A stretch of 64,000 bases of DNA from Mycobacterium terramassiliense. GTDB lineage: Bacteria; Actinomycetota; Actinomycetes; Mycobacteriales; Mycobacteriaceae. The position numbers and the translations under genes were made by a program. The stretch spans positions 609,818-673,817 of the forward strand of contig NZ_LT717700.1 in assembly GCF_900157385.1 (NCBI RefSeq), read 5' to 3'. The number at the start of each line of letters is the position of its first letter. Within the stretch, counting starts at the first letter, position 1. Shown one piece after another: positions 37,351 to 46,397 of this stretch. The notes beneath the pieces are model-generated. The model was not told where the DNA came from, did not search any database, and saw nothing but the letters and a program-made list of their open reading frames with translations.

Positions 37351-38772
37351 CTAGAGGGCGGCCAGGGCCGCCCGGATGTGCGGAACCATGCGCGACGACG
37401 ACGTCGGCGCCTCACCGGGCCCCGGGTCGGCGGCCGAGCAGGCCGCCGCGCGCGCGTGCACGAGCGCCGCGGCCGCGGCCGCCTCGGCGGCCGGCAGACC
37501 GGAGGCCAGCAGCGCGCCGATCATCCCGGACAGCACGTCGCCGGACCCGGCGGTGGCCGCCCAGGACTGCCCGGCGGGGCTCAGGTACACCGGGCCGCCG
37601 GGGTCGGCGATGATGGTCACGTTCCCCTTGAGCAGCACCGTCGCGCCGAACGCGTCGGCCAGCTTGCGGCACGCGCCGACGCGGTCGTCCCCCGGCGGAC
37701 TACCCGCCAGCCGGGCGAATTCACCGGCGTGCGGGGTGAGCACCGTCGGCGCGGCCCGGTTCGCCACCAGTTCGGGGTGGGCCGCCAGGATGGTCAGGCC
37801 GTCGGCGTCCACGATCACCGGCAGGTCGGTGTCGAGCGCGAACCACAGCGCCGCGGCCCCGGTCTCGTCGGTGCCCAGGCCGGGGCCCACGACCCAGGAC
37901 TGCACCCGCCCGGCCGCCGCCGGGGTGGGTGAGGCGATTACCTCGGGCCACCGGGCGAGCACCTCGCGGTGGGCGCTGCCGGCGTAGCGGACCATGCCGG
38001 AGGTGGCCGCGACCGCGGCGCCGGTGCACAGCACGGCCGCGCCGGGATAGGTCGACGAGCCGGCCATCACCCCCGTCACGCCCTGGGTGTACTTGTCGTC
38101 GTGCGGGCCGGGCACCGGCCAGCGCGAGACGACGTCGGCGGCCTGGAAACCCAACACATCGGTGTGGGGTAGGTCGAGGCCGATGTCGATCAGCTTGACG
38201 CGCCCGCAATCGGCCAGCGCGTGCACGGGTTTGAGCCCGCCGAAGGTGACGGTCAGCGCGGCGCGGACCGCGGGGCCGGTGATCGCCCCGGTCGCCACGT
38301 CGATGCCGCTCGGGATGTCCACGGCGACGACGGGGATGCCCGCGTCGTCCACCGCGGCGAACACCTCGGCCGCCGCCGGCCGCAGCGGGCCCGAACCGGA
38401 GATCCCCACCACCCCGTCGATGACGAGATCGGTTGTCGGCGCGACGCTTTCGACGATTCGGCCCCCGTCCTTGCGGAACGCGGCCAGCGCCTTGCGGTGG
38501 GTGCGCTCGGGGTTGAGCAGCACCGCGTCGGCGGCCGCGCCGCGGCGGCGCACGAAGGTCGCGGCCCACAGCGCGCCCCCGCCGTTGTCCCCCGAGCCGA
38601 CGACCGCGCACACCCGGCGCCCGGCGACCCCGCCCGCGCGGGCGGTCAACTCGGCGAGGATCTCGGTCGCCAGCCCGAACGCCGCGCGCCGCATCAGTGC
38701 GCCGTCGGGCAGGCTGGCCAACAGCGGAGCTTCGGCGTCGCGGATCGCGTCCACGCAGTAGTAATGCCGCAT
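37351..38772 (-). CDS. nnr: Bifunctional NAD(P)HX epimerase / ADP-dependent dehydratase
   Basis: A 473-residue fusion that repairs hydrated NAD(P)H. The N-terminal YjeF domain (about 1-200) is the epimerase, the C-terminal domain (about 210-470) the ADP-dependent dehydratase, with intact nucleotide motif TAGSGDVLSGMIGALLASG. The epimerase motif is normally NGGD; here it reads GSGDNGGGALWAA, with Gly66 replacing Asp. Length and order match Rv3433c. ATG 38772 matches that protein (MRHYY); ATG 38784 four codons earlier is possible. Confidence 0.93.
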   Translation of the reverse strand: MRHYYCVDAIRDAEAPLLASLPDGALMRRAAFGLATEILAELTARAGGVAGRRVCAVVGSGDNGGGALWAATFVRRRGAAADAVLLNPERTHRKALAAFRKDGGRIVESVAPTTDLVIDGVVGISGSGPLRPAAAEVFAAVDDAGIPVVAVDIPSGIDVATGAITGPAVRAALTVTFGGLKPVHALADCGRVKLIDIGLDLPHTDVLGFQAADVVSRWPVPGPHDDKYTQGVTGVMAGSSTYPGAAVLCTGAAVAATSGMVRYAGSAHREVLARWPEVIASPTPAAAGRVQSWVVGPGLGTDETGAAALWFALDTDLPVIVDADGLTILAAHPELVANRAAPTVLTPHAGEFARLAGSPPGDDRVGACRKLADAFGATVLLKGNVTIIADPGGPVYLSPAGQSWAATAGSGDVLSGMIGALLASGLPAAEAAAAAALVHARAAACSAADPGPGEAPTSSSRMVPHIRAALAAL

Positions 38773-38792
38773 CACCGCAAGCATTCCATGCC

Positions 38793-40643
38793 CTAGGCGG
38801 GCCGGGCGAACGCCTCGGTCAGCCATTCGGTCATCGCCGCGGCCAGCGCCGCGTGGTTCTCGCGCTTGACGATCTCGTGGCCGTCGTCGGCGAACAGCAG
38901 GTACCGCACGTCGCGACCGGCGTGCCGCAGCGCCGCGACGATCTGCTCGGATTCGCTGACCGGCACGTTGGTGTCGCGGGCGCCGTGCACGACGAGCAGC
39001 GGCGCGGTCAGGCCGTCCACCCGCCGCAACGGCGACAGCCGCTCGAGCAGTTCGCGGTCGTAGACCGGGTGGCCGTACTCCGGGTAGGCGGCATCGGCGA
39101 TCCACGGCTCGGTGTTGCGGTAGAAGGTGGTCAGGTCGCTCATCCCGCAGATGGTGACGCCCGCGGCGAACAGCTCCGGGTAAAACGTCATGGCCGCCAT
39201 CGTCAGGTAGCCGCCGTAGGACCAGCCCGCGCAGGCTATCCGGCTCGGGTCGGCCACCTCGTTGTCCACCAGAAAGCGCACGCAGTCGGCAACGTCATCG
39301 ATGGCCGCGAAGCGCTTCTCCTTGTTGTCGGCGTGCACGAAGGAGCGGCCCAGCCCGCCGGAGCCGCGCACGTTCGGCGTCAGCACGCTGATACCGGCGT
39401 TGAGCACCTCCGGGAAGATTTCGCTGTAGTCGGGCCTGGCCTGCCCTTCCGGGCCGCCGTGCAGGTACACCAACGCGCCTGCGCCGCAACCATTTACCGA
39501 CGACCGGTACAGCCACGATGGCAGGTTCAGCCCGTCGCGCGCGGTGATCGTCTCCCGGGTGGGCCGGGCGGAAAAGCCCCGGGCCAGCGGGCCGCGGCTG
39601 GGTTCGCGGTCCACGAGCTGCCATTCACCGGTGCGCGGGTCGACCAGCTCGACGGTGCGCGGCATCGCCGGGCCCTGCACGGTCATCGCCACCATCGAGC
39701 CGCCGGCGCTCAGCGACAGCTCGCCCGCGACGTCGCCCGGCAATGCAATCGGTTCGGCCAGCGTGTAGTCGGTGTGATCGAGGATCTGTAACTCGCTGCG
39801 GCCCTGCAGGTTCCACAGCAGGGCGACGGTGGACATGTCGGCGCTGACGGCGAACTCGTCGAGATCGCAGTCGGGGCGCTCGGCCACCACGAAGTAGCTC
39901 ACCCCGTCCAGCGTGGCGATCACCTCCAGCAGCCGGGCGTGTTCACAGCCGTTGTCGCTGATGAGCAGCGCGCGAAAGTATCCGTCGGCGCCCACGCCGG
40001 GGTTGTACAGCCTGGTCAGTTCGCCGGTCGGGCCGTAGCGCAGGCGGCGGGGGTGGTGATCGTCGAGGATCGCGCCGTACGCCGTCACCGAGCCGGGATC
40101 GGAAGGCAACAGGGCGATTTCGGTGTCCCCGTGCAGCATTACCATCTCGCGGTAGCCGCGCGGCCCGACCCGGATCAGCGACGCGCCCGCCCACGCGTCG
40201 ACGAGCCGGGCGCCGGAGCGGCGGTCCAGCACGGTGCAAGCGCCGTCGGCCGGATCGATCAGGCACGACCGTCCCACCCCGTCCTCGCCCGTCAGGATGG
40301 CCGCGATCCGGGTGCCGTCCCAGCCGATCAGCTCGGCGGTCCCGTCCTCCTCGCGGTCGGCGCGCCACGCCATCCGGTCCTCGGGATCTGTGGTGACCAC
40401 CCAGATCTGCCTGCGGGTGCCGCCCTCGGGGGCCACCTCGCAGGCCAGCCAGTGGCCGTCGGCGGAGTGGATGACCCGCGAGACCGGGCCCCGCACCGGA
40501 AGTTCGACGTTGCGCGCGGAGCTGAACTGGCGGCCACGCAGGAAGCGCTGGACCGCGTGGGGATAACCGCCGTCGTCGACCAGGTGGGCGAAGGCGGTGG
40601 CGTCGGGTGACAGCGATGCGCCGTAGAGCGCGCGGACCCCCAT
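38793..40643 (-). CDS. Prolyl-oligopeptidase-type (S9) serine peptidase
   Basis: A 616-residue protein with an N-terminal beta-propeller-like half (about 1-360) and a C-terminal alpha/beta-hydrolase peptidase domain. The catalytic triad is readable: Ser in GWSYGGY, Asp in HGARDTNVP, His in ADDGHEI. No signal peptide is present, so it is cytosolic; it may trim short peptides or act as an acylaminoacyl peptidase. The ATG at 40643 is 2 bp after the stop of the rhomboid-like gene, and nnr follows 20 bp after its stop, giving a tight operon. I do not recall an equivalent at this place in M. tuberculosis. Confidence 0.88.
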   Translation of the reverse strand: MGVRALYGASLSPDATAFAHLVDDGGYPHAVQRFLRGRQFSSARNVELPVRGPVSRVIHSADGHWLACEVAPEGGTRRQIWVVTTDPEDRMAWRADREEDGTAELIGWDGTRIAAILTGEDGVGRSCLIDPADGACTVLDRRSGARLVDAWAGASLIRVGPRGYREMVMLHGDTEIALLPSDPGSVTAYGAILDDHHPRRLRYGPTGELTRLYNPGVGADGYFRALLISDNGCEHARLLEVIATLDGVSYFVVAERPDCDLDEFAVSADMSTVALLWNLQGRSELQILDHTDYTLAEPIALPGDVAGELSLSAGGSMVAMTVQGPAMPRTVELVDPRTGEWQLVDREPSRGPLARGFSARPTRETITARDGLNLPSWLYRSSVNGCGAGALVYLHGGPEGQARPDYSEIFPEVLNAGISVLTPNVRGSGGLGRSFVHADNKEKRFAAIDDVADCVRFLVDNEVADPSRIACAGWSYGGYLTMAAMTFYPELFAAGVTICGMSDLTTFYRNTEPWIADAAYPEYGHPVYDRELLERLSPLRRVDGLTAPLLVVHGARDTNVPVSESEQIVAALRHAGRDVRYLLFADDGHEIVKRENHAALAAAMTEWLTEAFARPA

Positions 40644-40645
40644 CG

Positions 40646-41353
40646 CTACCCCTCGCGCGAACCGACTCGCCGGAAAGCGGCTCGCAGGTGCGCCGGGTTC
40701 AACGCCGGACGCTTGCGTTCGCGCGCCATCGGATAGAAGCACAGGCCGATGAGGATCGCGGCGAAGTGACCGATCGCGGTGAAGTTCAGCTCGTGGCGGT
40801 TCATCGTCAGCAGCGGAAAACCGAAGATGACGAGCAGCACGCCGAGGTAGCCCCAGCGCCACGGCCGCGCGATGTGGTACGTCAGCACGGCCATGACGCC
40901 GACCAGGAAATAGCTAACCCCGATGTCGCGGGCGTGCACCAGCCGCTCGGACGCCTCGTGTTCCTCGATCGCGAAGTACAGGATGCCCTCGCTGATGTAG
41001 GTAGCGAGGATGTGGGAGGTCAATCCGATGGTGAGCCAACGCAATTGGCCGAGCCAGTGCTCGGCGGGAGCGAGAAACAGGGTGAACAGCAGCAGGTACG
41101 GTTCCAGGTCCTTGCCGTCGAGCCAGAGCAGGCTGGAAAACAGCACGTCGAGCGGATCGGTTCCCAGCGCGTGAATGTTGGTGGACCGGTGCAGCAGCAC
41201 CGAGTGCAGCTGGCGCCCGGGGAGTTCGTTCTGGATGATCGTGGTGATCGTCAGCACCAGCAGCCAGCTGTAGGTCAACGGCGCGCCGGTGACGAAATGC
41301 CACACGGCGAGCCAGATCCGCCGCAGCCGTGTCCCCACCGATGCGTTTGCCAC
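40646..41353 (-). CDS. Rhomboid-like membrane protein (Rv3434c type)
   Basis: A 235-residue protein with about six transmembrane helices. It keeps rhomboid-like features: GVSYFLVG where rhomboids carry the Ser motif and GHFAAILIG in a late helix where the catalytic His would be. Other rhomboid marks are weak, so proteolytic activity is uncertain. GTG 41353 is used as start; the frame remains open a little further up (TTG 41401). It is followed at 2 bp by the S9 peptidase. Confidence 0.8.
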   Translation of the reverse strand: MANASVGTRLRRIWLAVWHFVTGAPLTYSWLLVLTITTIIQNELPGRQLHSVLLHRSTNIHALGTDPLDVLFSSLLWLDGKDLEPYLLLFTLFLAPAEHWLGQLRWLTIGLTSHILATYISEGILYFAIEEHEASERLVHARDIGVSYFLVGVMAVLTYHIARPWRWGYLGVLLVIFGFPLLTMNRHELNFTAIGHFAAILIGLCFYPMARERKRPALNPAHLRAAFRRVGSREG

Positions 41354-41443
41354 GGGTTCAACTTTGGCACGCCGGGCTGTGGGCCGTACAACTTCGCCCA
41401 ATACCGCCGGCGTTTCCGCCGAGAGGACCGCAGCGGCGAGCGC

Positions 41444-43309
41444 CTACTCGACGGTGACGGACTTGGCCAGGTTTCGCGGCTTGTCGACGTCGTAGCCGCG
41501 GGCCTGCGCGACCGACGCGGCGAACACCTGCAGCGGGATGGTCGACAGCAGCGGCTGCAGAAGCGTTGACACGGAGGGGATTTCGATCAGGTGGTCGGCG
41601 TAGGGACGCACGGTGTCGTCGCCCTCTTCGGCGATGACGATGGTCACCGCGCCGCGGGTCTGGATCTCGCGGATGTTGGACAGCAGCTTGGCGTGCAGCG
41701 TGGCCTGCCCCTTGGGCGAGGGCATCACGACGATGACGGGCAGGTCGTCTTCGATCAGCGCGATCGGGCCGTGCTTGAGCTCGCCGGCGGCGAAGCCCTC
41801 GGCGTGCATGTAGGCCAGTTCCTTGAGCTTCAGCGCGCCTTCCAGCGCCACCGGGTAGCCGACGTGGCGACCGAGAAACAGCACGGTCGAGGACTGGGCG
41901 AACCGGTGCGCCAGCGCGGCCACCGGCTCGATCATCCCCAACACCCGGGCCACCAGGTCGGGCATCGCCTCCAGCTCGCGGTACTCGCGCTCGACCTCGT
42001 CGGGGTACTTGGTGCCGCGGGCCTGCGCCAGCGCCAGGCCGACCAGGTAATTGGCGGCGATCTGGGCCAGGAAGGTCTTGGTCGAGGCCACGCCGATCTC
42101 CGGGCCGGCGCGCGTGTAGAGCACCGCGTCGCACTCCCGCGGAATCTGCGAGCCGTTGGTGTTGCAGATCGCCAGCACCTTGGCCTTCTGCTCCTTGGCG
42201 TGCCGGACCGCTTCGAGGGTGTCCGCGGTCTCGCCGGACTGCGAGATGGCGACGACCAGCGTGCTGCGGTCCAGCACCGGGTCTCGGTAGCGGAATTCGC
42301 TGGCCAGCTCGACCTCCACCGGCAGCCGGGTCCAGTGCTCGATCGCGTACTTGGCCAGCAGCCCCGAGTGGTACGCGGTGCCGCAGGCCACCACGAACAC
42401 CTTGTCGATCTCGCGCAGTTCCTGATCGGACAGGCGCTGCTCGTCGAGGACGATCCGGCCGTCGACGAAGTGCCCGAGCAGGGTGTCGGCGACCGCGGTG
42501 GGCTGCTCGGCGATCTCCTTGAGCATGAAGTACGGATAGCCGCCCTTTTCGGCGGCGGCCAGGTCCCAGTCGATGTGGAATTCGCGGTACTCGACGTCGA
42601 CGTTGCCGTGGAAGTCGGTGATGCGGTAGCCGTCGGCGTTGATCACGACGGCCTGGTCCTGGCCGAGCTCCACGGCGTTGCGGGTGTGCTCGATGAACGC
42701 GGCCACGTCGGAGCCGACGAACATCTCGCCGTCCCCGACGCCGATCACCAGCGGCGTCGAGCGGCGGGCCGCCACGATCGTGCCCGGCTCGTCGGCGTTG
42801 GCGAACACCAGGGTGAAGTGACCCTCGAGCCGGCGCAGCACCGCCAGCACCGAGGCCACGAAGTCACCCGCGGTCTCGCCGTGGCGGTAGGCCTGGGCCA
42901 CCAGGTGCACCGCCACCTCGGTGTCGGTGTCGCTGGCGAACTCCACGCCGGCCGCCTCCAGCTCGTGGCGCAGGGCCGGGAAGTTCTCGATGATGCCGTT
43001 GTGGACGACGGCGATCTTGCCGGCGGCGTCGCGGTGCGGATGCGCATTGCGGTCGGTGGGACGGCCGTGGGTGGCCCAGCGGGTGTGGCCGAGCCCGGTG
43101 GTGCCGACCTTGGACGCCGGGGCCATCTCGGCCACCGCCTCTTCCAGGTTGGCCAGCCGGCCGGCGCGGCGCCGGACGGTGAGTTTGCCCTGGCCGTCGA
43201 CCAGCGCGAGCCCCGATGAGTCGTAGCCGCGGTACTCCATCCGGCGCAGCGCGTCCATGACGACCTCGCAGGCCGGGCGGTGCCCGACGTAGCCGACAAT
43301 CCCGCACAT
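41444..43309 (-). CDS. glmS: Glutamine-fructose-6-phosphate aminotransferase (isomerizing)
   Basis: A 621-residue enzyme making glucosamine 6-phosphate, the first step to UDP-GlcNAc for peptidoglycan. The N-terminal glutaminase uses Cys2 (MCGIVGYVG), and GLGHTRWATHG lines its active site. Two SIS sugar domains follow (AISQSGETADT and the KTFLAQ region), ending DVDKPRNLAKSVTVE. The ATG is required, since Cys must follow Met directly. An AGGGTA/TACCCT box 7 nt upstream suggests a leaderless message. glmM, the next step, lies 5 kb away. Confidence 0.97.
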   Translation of the reverse strand: MCGIVGYVGHRPACEVVMDALRRMEYRGYDSSGLALVDGQGKLTVRRRAGRLANLEEAVAEMAPASKVGTTGLGHTRWATHGRPTDRNAHPHRDAAGKIAVVHNGIIENFPALRHELEAAGVEFASDTDTEVAVHLVAQAYRHGETAGDFVASVLAVLRRLEGHFTLVFANADEPGTIVAARRSTPLVIGVGDGEMFVGSDVAAFIEHTRNAVELGQDQAVVINADGYRITDFHGNVDVEYREFHIDWDLAAAEKGGYPYFMLKEIAEQPTAVADTLLGHFVDGRIVLDEQRLSDQELREIDKVFVVACGTAYHSGLLAKYAIEHWTRLPVEVELASEFRYRDPVLDRSTLVVAISQSGETADTLEAVRHAKEQKAKVLAICNTNGSQIPRECDAVLYTRAGPEIGVASTKTFLAQIAANYLVGLALAQARGTKYPDEVEREYRELEAMPDLVARVLGMIEPVAALAHRFAQSSTVLFLGRHVGYPVALEGALKLKELAYMHAEGFAAGELKHGPIALIEDDLPVIVVMPSPKGQATLHAKLLSNIREIQTRGAVTIVIAEEGDDTVRPYADHLIEIPSVSTLLQPLLSTIPLQVFAASVAQARGYDVDKPRNLAKSVTVE

Positions 43310-43850
43310 CCTGAACAGGGTAGTGCAGCGATCGGGCCGGACCCGCCAGCACAAGCCCGACCTGCGGATACGGCCCGCCCGCGGCGCCAAGAATTCGTTG
43401 AGGATCCCTCCAGGCGCGGGCGCGAGGCTGTGGTCAGCGAAACCGGCAGGGGAAGGACCGCAGCGATGCATTCACACCGCAGTCACACACGATCGCCGTT
43501 TATTTCACCCGATGTAGTCGTGTCGTTCCCATTGACGTCCGCCGTTCAGCAACCGTCCCACTTACACTGCGAAATGTCGGGTAACAGCTGGCAACAACCC
43601 GCGGCCAGCGGAGAGAATAACGGGGGTGACGCTCGGCCTCTACCGGCGGATCCACCTGCAAAACAAGGATTTAACGCGACGATGCAGCGCCGAAAATCCG
43701 GCCGGTAATCCTTCAAGATAACTTTTCAATAGCGGCCAACGCCAATAGTTCAACTATTCGTAAACCTTACGCAAATGACCATCTAGCAAATGTTAATAAC
43801 GGAAATCCGGGAGTCGGTGAACGACCCGTAAAAATCTTCAGGAGGGAATC
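43310..43850. other. AT-richer divergent promoter region between glmS and a small gene
   Basis: 541 bp without a convincing gene. The left part carries the glmS promoter (TACCCT on the minus strand at 43317-43322, 7 nt before the ATG). The right part (about 43690-43840) is distinctly AT-rich for this genome (for example AAATGTTAATAACGG) and ends in a strong ribosome site, AGGAGGGAATC, for the gene at 43851. No riboswitch or RNA gene was recognised. Confidence 0.5.
43317..43322 (-). promoter_or_regulatory. -10 box of a leaderless glmS promoter
   Basis: On the minus strand TACCCT ends 7 nt before the glmS ATG, which fits a leaderless transcript. Confidence 0.4.
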
Positions 43851-44054
43851 ATGACCGCTGTTCTGTTCGACGAAGTGGTGTCCGCCGCCGCCGCGCCGCG
43901 GCCGACCGTGGCGCCCGCGCCGAGGCGGGCCCCTCTCCAGCCGGTCGCCGGGGGTGACCCGATGGTCGACGCCGCCTCTCGTTTGCTGAGCATCCCGCTG
44001 CGCCACCTGTACGCGGCGCTGTGGCGGGTGGGTGTCATCGAGGTCACGGCCTAG
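43851..44054 (+). CDS. Small hypothetical protein, 67 aa
   Basis: A 67-residue protein with no recognised domain: an Ala/Pro-rich N-terminal half and a short amphipathic C-terminal helix (LLSIPLRHLYAALWRVGVIE). Its ATG has one of the best ribosome sites in the window (AGGAGG, 5-nt spacer) behind an AT-rich promoter region, so it is likely well expressed. It precedes the hydrolase-like gene by 25 bp, but that gene has its own -10 box. Confidence 0.7.
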   Translation: MTAVLFDEVVSAAAAPRPTVAPAPRRAPLQPVAGGDPMVDAASRLLSIPLRHLYAALWRVGVIEVTA

Positions 44055-44067
44055 CGGGGCCATGCGC

Positions 44068-44073
44068 TAACGT
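44068..44073 (+). promoter_or_regulatory. -10 box of a leaderless promoter
   Basis: TAACGT ends 6 nt before the GTG at 44080. Confidence 0.45.
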
Positions 44074-44079
44074 CGACGG

Positions 44080-44919
44080 GTGGCTCGGATCCGGAAGCTC
44101 GTCGCAGCCCTCAGCCGCCGTGGCCCGCACCGGGTTTTGCGCGGTGACCTGGACTTCGCCGGTTTGCCGGGCGTGGTGTACACGCCCGAAGCGGGGCTCA
44201 ATCTGCCGGGCGTGGCGTTCGGCCACGACTGGCTCACCGGCGCCGCCCGCTACGCGGGCCTGCTCGAGCACCTGGCGTCGTGGGGCATCGTGGCCGGAGC
44301 GCCCGACACCCAGCGGGGCCTGGCGCCCTCGGTGCTGAACCTGGCTTTCGACCTCGGCACCGCCCTCGACATCGTCGCCGGGGTGCGGCTGGGGCCCGGC
44401 AACATCAGCGTGCATCCCGCCAAGCTCGGCGTGGTGGGCCACGGTTTCGGCGGCTCGGCGGCCGTGTTCGCCGCGGCCGGCATGCCCGACAAGCCCGCGG
44501 CCGTGGCGGCGCTCTTCCCGTCGGTCACCACGCCCCCGGCCGAGCAGCCCGCCGCGACGCTGCGGGTCCCCGGTTTGATCCTTGCCGCGCCGGGGGATCC
44601 GAAATCGCTGAACTCCAACGCCCTTGCGCTGAACGCCGCGTGGGACACCGCGACGCTGCGCGTTGTGCACAAGGCCGAATCCGGCGGGCTGGTCGAGGGC
44701 CGCCGACTGGCCAAGGTCGTCGGGCTGGCCGGCCCGGACCGGCGCACGCAGCGCTCGGTCCGGGCGCTGCTGACCGGCTACCTCCTCTACGCGCTGGGCG
44801 GGGACAAGACCTACCGCGCCTTCGCCGATCCCGACGTGAAGCTGCCACGGACCGATCCAACCGATCCCGACGCCGAACCGATCGCCCTCGAAGAAAAGGT
44901 CGTCGCGCTGCTCAAGTAG
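44080..44919 (+). CDS. Alpha/beta-hydrolase-fold protein without the nucleophile serine (Rv3438 type)
   Basis: A 279-residue soluble protein closely matching Rv3438. The fold resembles dienelactone hydrolase/chlorophyllase-like enzymes (PGVVYTP…GVAFGHDWLTG, oxyanion region). At the nucleophile elbow it reads GHGFGG (120-125), Gly122 taking the place of the Ser in GxSxG. From memory the M. tuberculosis homologue has the same change (GHGFGA). It is therefore probably a binding or scaffold protein, not an esterase. Start GTG 44080, leaderless. Confidence 0.85.
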   Translation: MARIRKLVAALSRRGPHRVLRGDLDFAGLPGVVYTPEAGLNLPGVAFGHDWLTGAARYAGLLEHLASWGIVAGAPDTQRGLAPSVLNLAFDLGTALDIVAGVRLGPGNISVHPAKLGVVGHGFGGSAAVFAAAGMPDKPAAVAALFPSVTTPPAEQPAATLRVPGLILAAPGDPKSLNSNALALNAAWDTATLRVVHKAESGGLVEGRRLAKVVGLAGPDRRTQRSVRALLTGYLLYALGGDKTYRAFADPDVKLPRTDPTDPDAEPIALEEKVVALLK

Positions 44920-44943
44920 CCACGCGCCGTGAGCGCATCAGCT

Positions 44944-45193
44944 TCACGCATCTCCCAGGCAGTGGCCATGGTCTTTGAGGATCGTCCCGCCGTGGGCGGC
45001 GGCCAATGCCGCGGCCTCGGCTTCGTCGCTCGTCGGACCCCGGCCCCCTGGTGAGCACACGACGGTCGCTGACCCGCTTGCGACAGTCCGACATCACGAA
45101 CTGCTCGGCGGCGGATTGGCTGGCCTGTCCCGCATCGACACCGGAGATGCGCCCGGTGGAATCCGACATCGTCGCCGCTACCAGGTACTTCAT
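44944..45193 (-). pseudogene. Frameshifted small gene
   Basis: An ATG at 45193 (AAGGAG upstream) opens a GC3-rich frame: MKYLVAATMSDSTGRISG…SDCRKRVSDRRVLTRGP. Near a G/C-run (plus-strand 45038-45049, CCCCGGCCCCC) good coding statistics switch by one base to TSDEAEAAALAAAHGGTILKDHGHCLGDA and a stop at 44944. Total length 250 nt fits one extra base in an 83-codon gene. The family is unknown. It is either a real pseudogene or a homopolymer sequencing error. The rest of the gap 44920-45349 shows nothing else. Confidence 0.6.
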
Positions 45194-45349
45194 GCGCTTT
45201 TCCGCTCCTTTTTCTTTTGCCCGAACTGTTGCCGCGCAAGCAAAAGACAATTACTGGGCGCACATCTCGCGACGGGAGCAATTTGCCGGCGCCGGCGCGC
45301 GCACCCTGCCGATCGCGGCGTGCCGCCGCCGTCGTGGTATCTGTCGTGG

Positions 45350-46393
45350 ATGCGAATCGGGATCGCTCTGGACTACTCGGGCGGCTTTCACGAGGGCGTG
45401 GACCGCATCGTCGAACTCGAGAAAGCCGGCATCGACGTCGCGGTGGTCGCCGAGGCCTATTCGTTCGACGCCGTCAGCCAGCTCGGGTATCTGGCCGCCA
45501 AGACCAGCACCGTCGAGCTGGCGTCGGGGGTGTTTCCGATCTACATCCGCACGCCGTCGCTGCTGGCGATGACCGCCGCCGGCCTGGATTTCGTGTCCGG
45601 CGGGCGGTTTCGGCTCGGGATCGGCACCTCCGGACCCCAGGTGATGGAGGGATTCCACGGCGTCGAGTTCGACGCCCCGCTGGGCCGCACCCGCGAGATC
45701 GTGGAGATCTGCCGGCAGGTGTGGCGCCGCGAGCGAGTGCAATACTCCGGCGAGCACTACCAGATCCCGCTGCCCGCCGACCGCGGAACGGGCCTGGGCA
45801 AGGCCCTGCAGCTCATCAATCACCCCGTGCGCGAACGCATTCCGATCTCCATCGCCGCGCTGGGCCCCAAGAACGTCGAACTCACCGCCGAGATCGCCGA
45901 GGGCTGGCAGCCCGTCTTCTACCTTCCGGAGAAGGCCCACTTGGTGTGGGGCGAGGCGCTGGCCACCGGGGCGGCCAAACGGGACCCGGCGCTGGGCCCC
46001 CTCGACGTCATGGTGCACGCATCGCTGGCCATCGGCGACAACGTCGAAGAGCGGCTGGCTTGGGTCAAGCCGCAGCTGGCGCTCTACCTGGGCGGGATGG
46101 GCGCCAAGGGCCGCAACTTCTATCACAACCTGGCCACCAGGTACGGGTTCGGCGAGGTCGCCGACCGGATCCAGGAGCTCTACCTGTCGGGCCGCAAGGC
46201 CGAGGCCATCGCCCTGGTGCCCGACGAACTGGTGCGCGGGATGTCGCTCGTCGGCCCCCGCGGGTACGTCGCCGAACGCCTCGCCGCCTTCGCCGAGGCC
46301 GGCGTGACCACGCTGTTGGTGAGCCCGCTGGCCGCCGACGCGCGCGAAGGCGTGCGCTTCGTCGAGGACGCACTCGCGCTGCGACCCGCCTGA
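45350..46393 (+). CDS. LLM-class F420-dependent oxidoreductase
   Basis: A 347-residue (alpha/beta)8 luciferase-like protein. MRIGIALDYSGGFHE starts the barrel, and DFVSGGRFRLGIGTSGPQVMEGFHG is the family signature for F420/FMN binding. It resembles mycobacterial LLM proteins such as Rv3520c, whose substrates are mostly unknown; F420 use is inferred. The ATG at 45350 fits the family; longer upstream frames do not. It converges on the Rv3439c-type gene, 4 bp between stops. Confidence 0.9.
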   Translation: MRIGIALDYSGGFHEGVDRIVELEKAGIDVAVVAEAYSFDAVSQLGYLAAKTSTVELASGVFPIYIRTPSLLAMTAAGLDFVSGGRFRLGIGTSGPQVMEGFHGVEFDAPLGRTREIVEICRQVWRRERVQYSGEHYQIPLPADRGTGLGKALQLINHPVRERIPISIAALGPKNVELTAEIAEGWQPVFYLPEKAHLVWGEALATGAAKRDPALGPLDVMVHASLAIGDNVEERLAWVKPQLALYLGGMGAKGRNFYHNLATRYGFGEVADRIQELYLSGRKAEAIALVPDELVRGMSLVGPRGYVAERLAAFAEAGVTTLLVSPLAADAREGVRFVEDALALRPA

Positions 46394-46397
46394 GCCC

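Noticed and set aside
43280..43708. A 142-codon plus-strand frame in the glmS upstream region
   Set aside because: No ribosome site, poor codon use, and it overlaps the glmS promoter and start.
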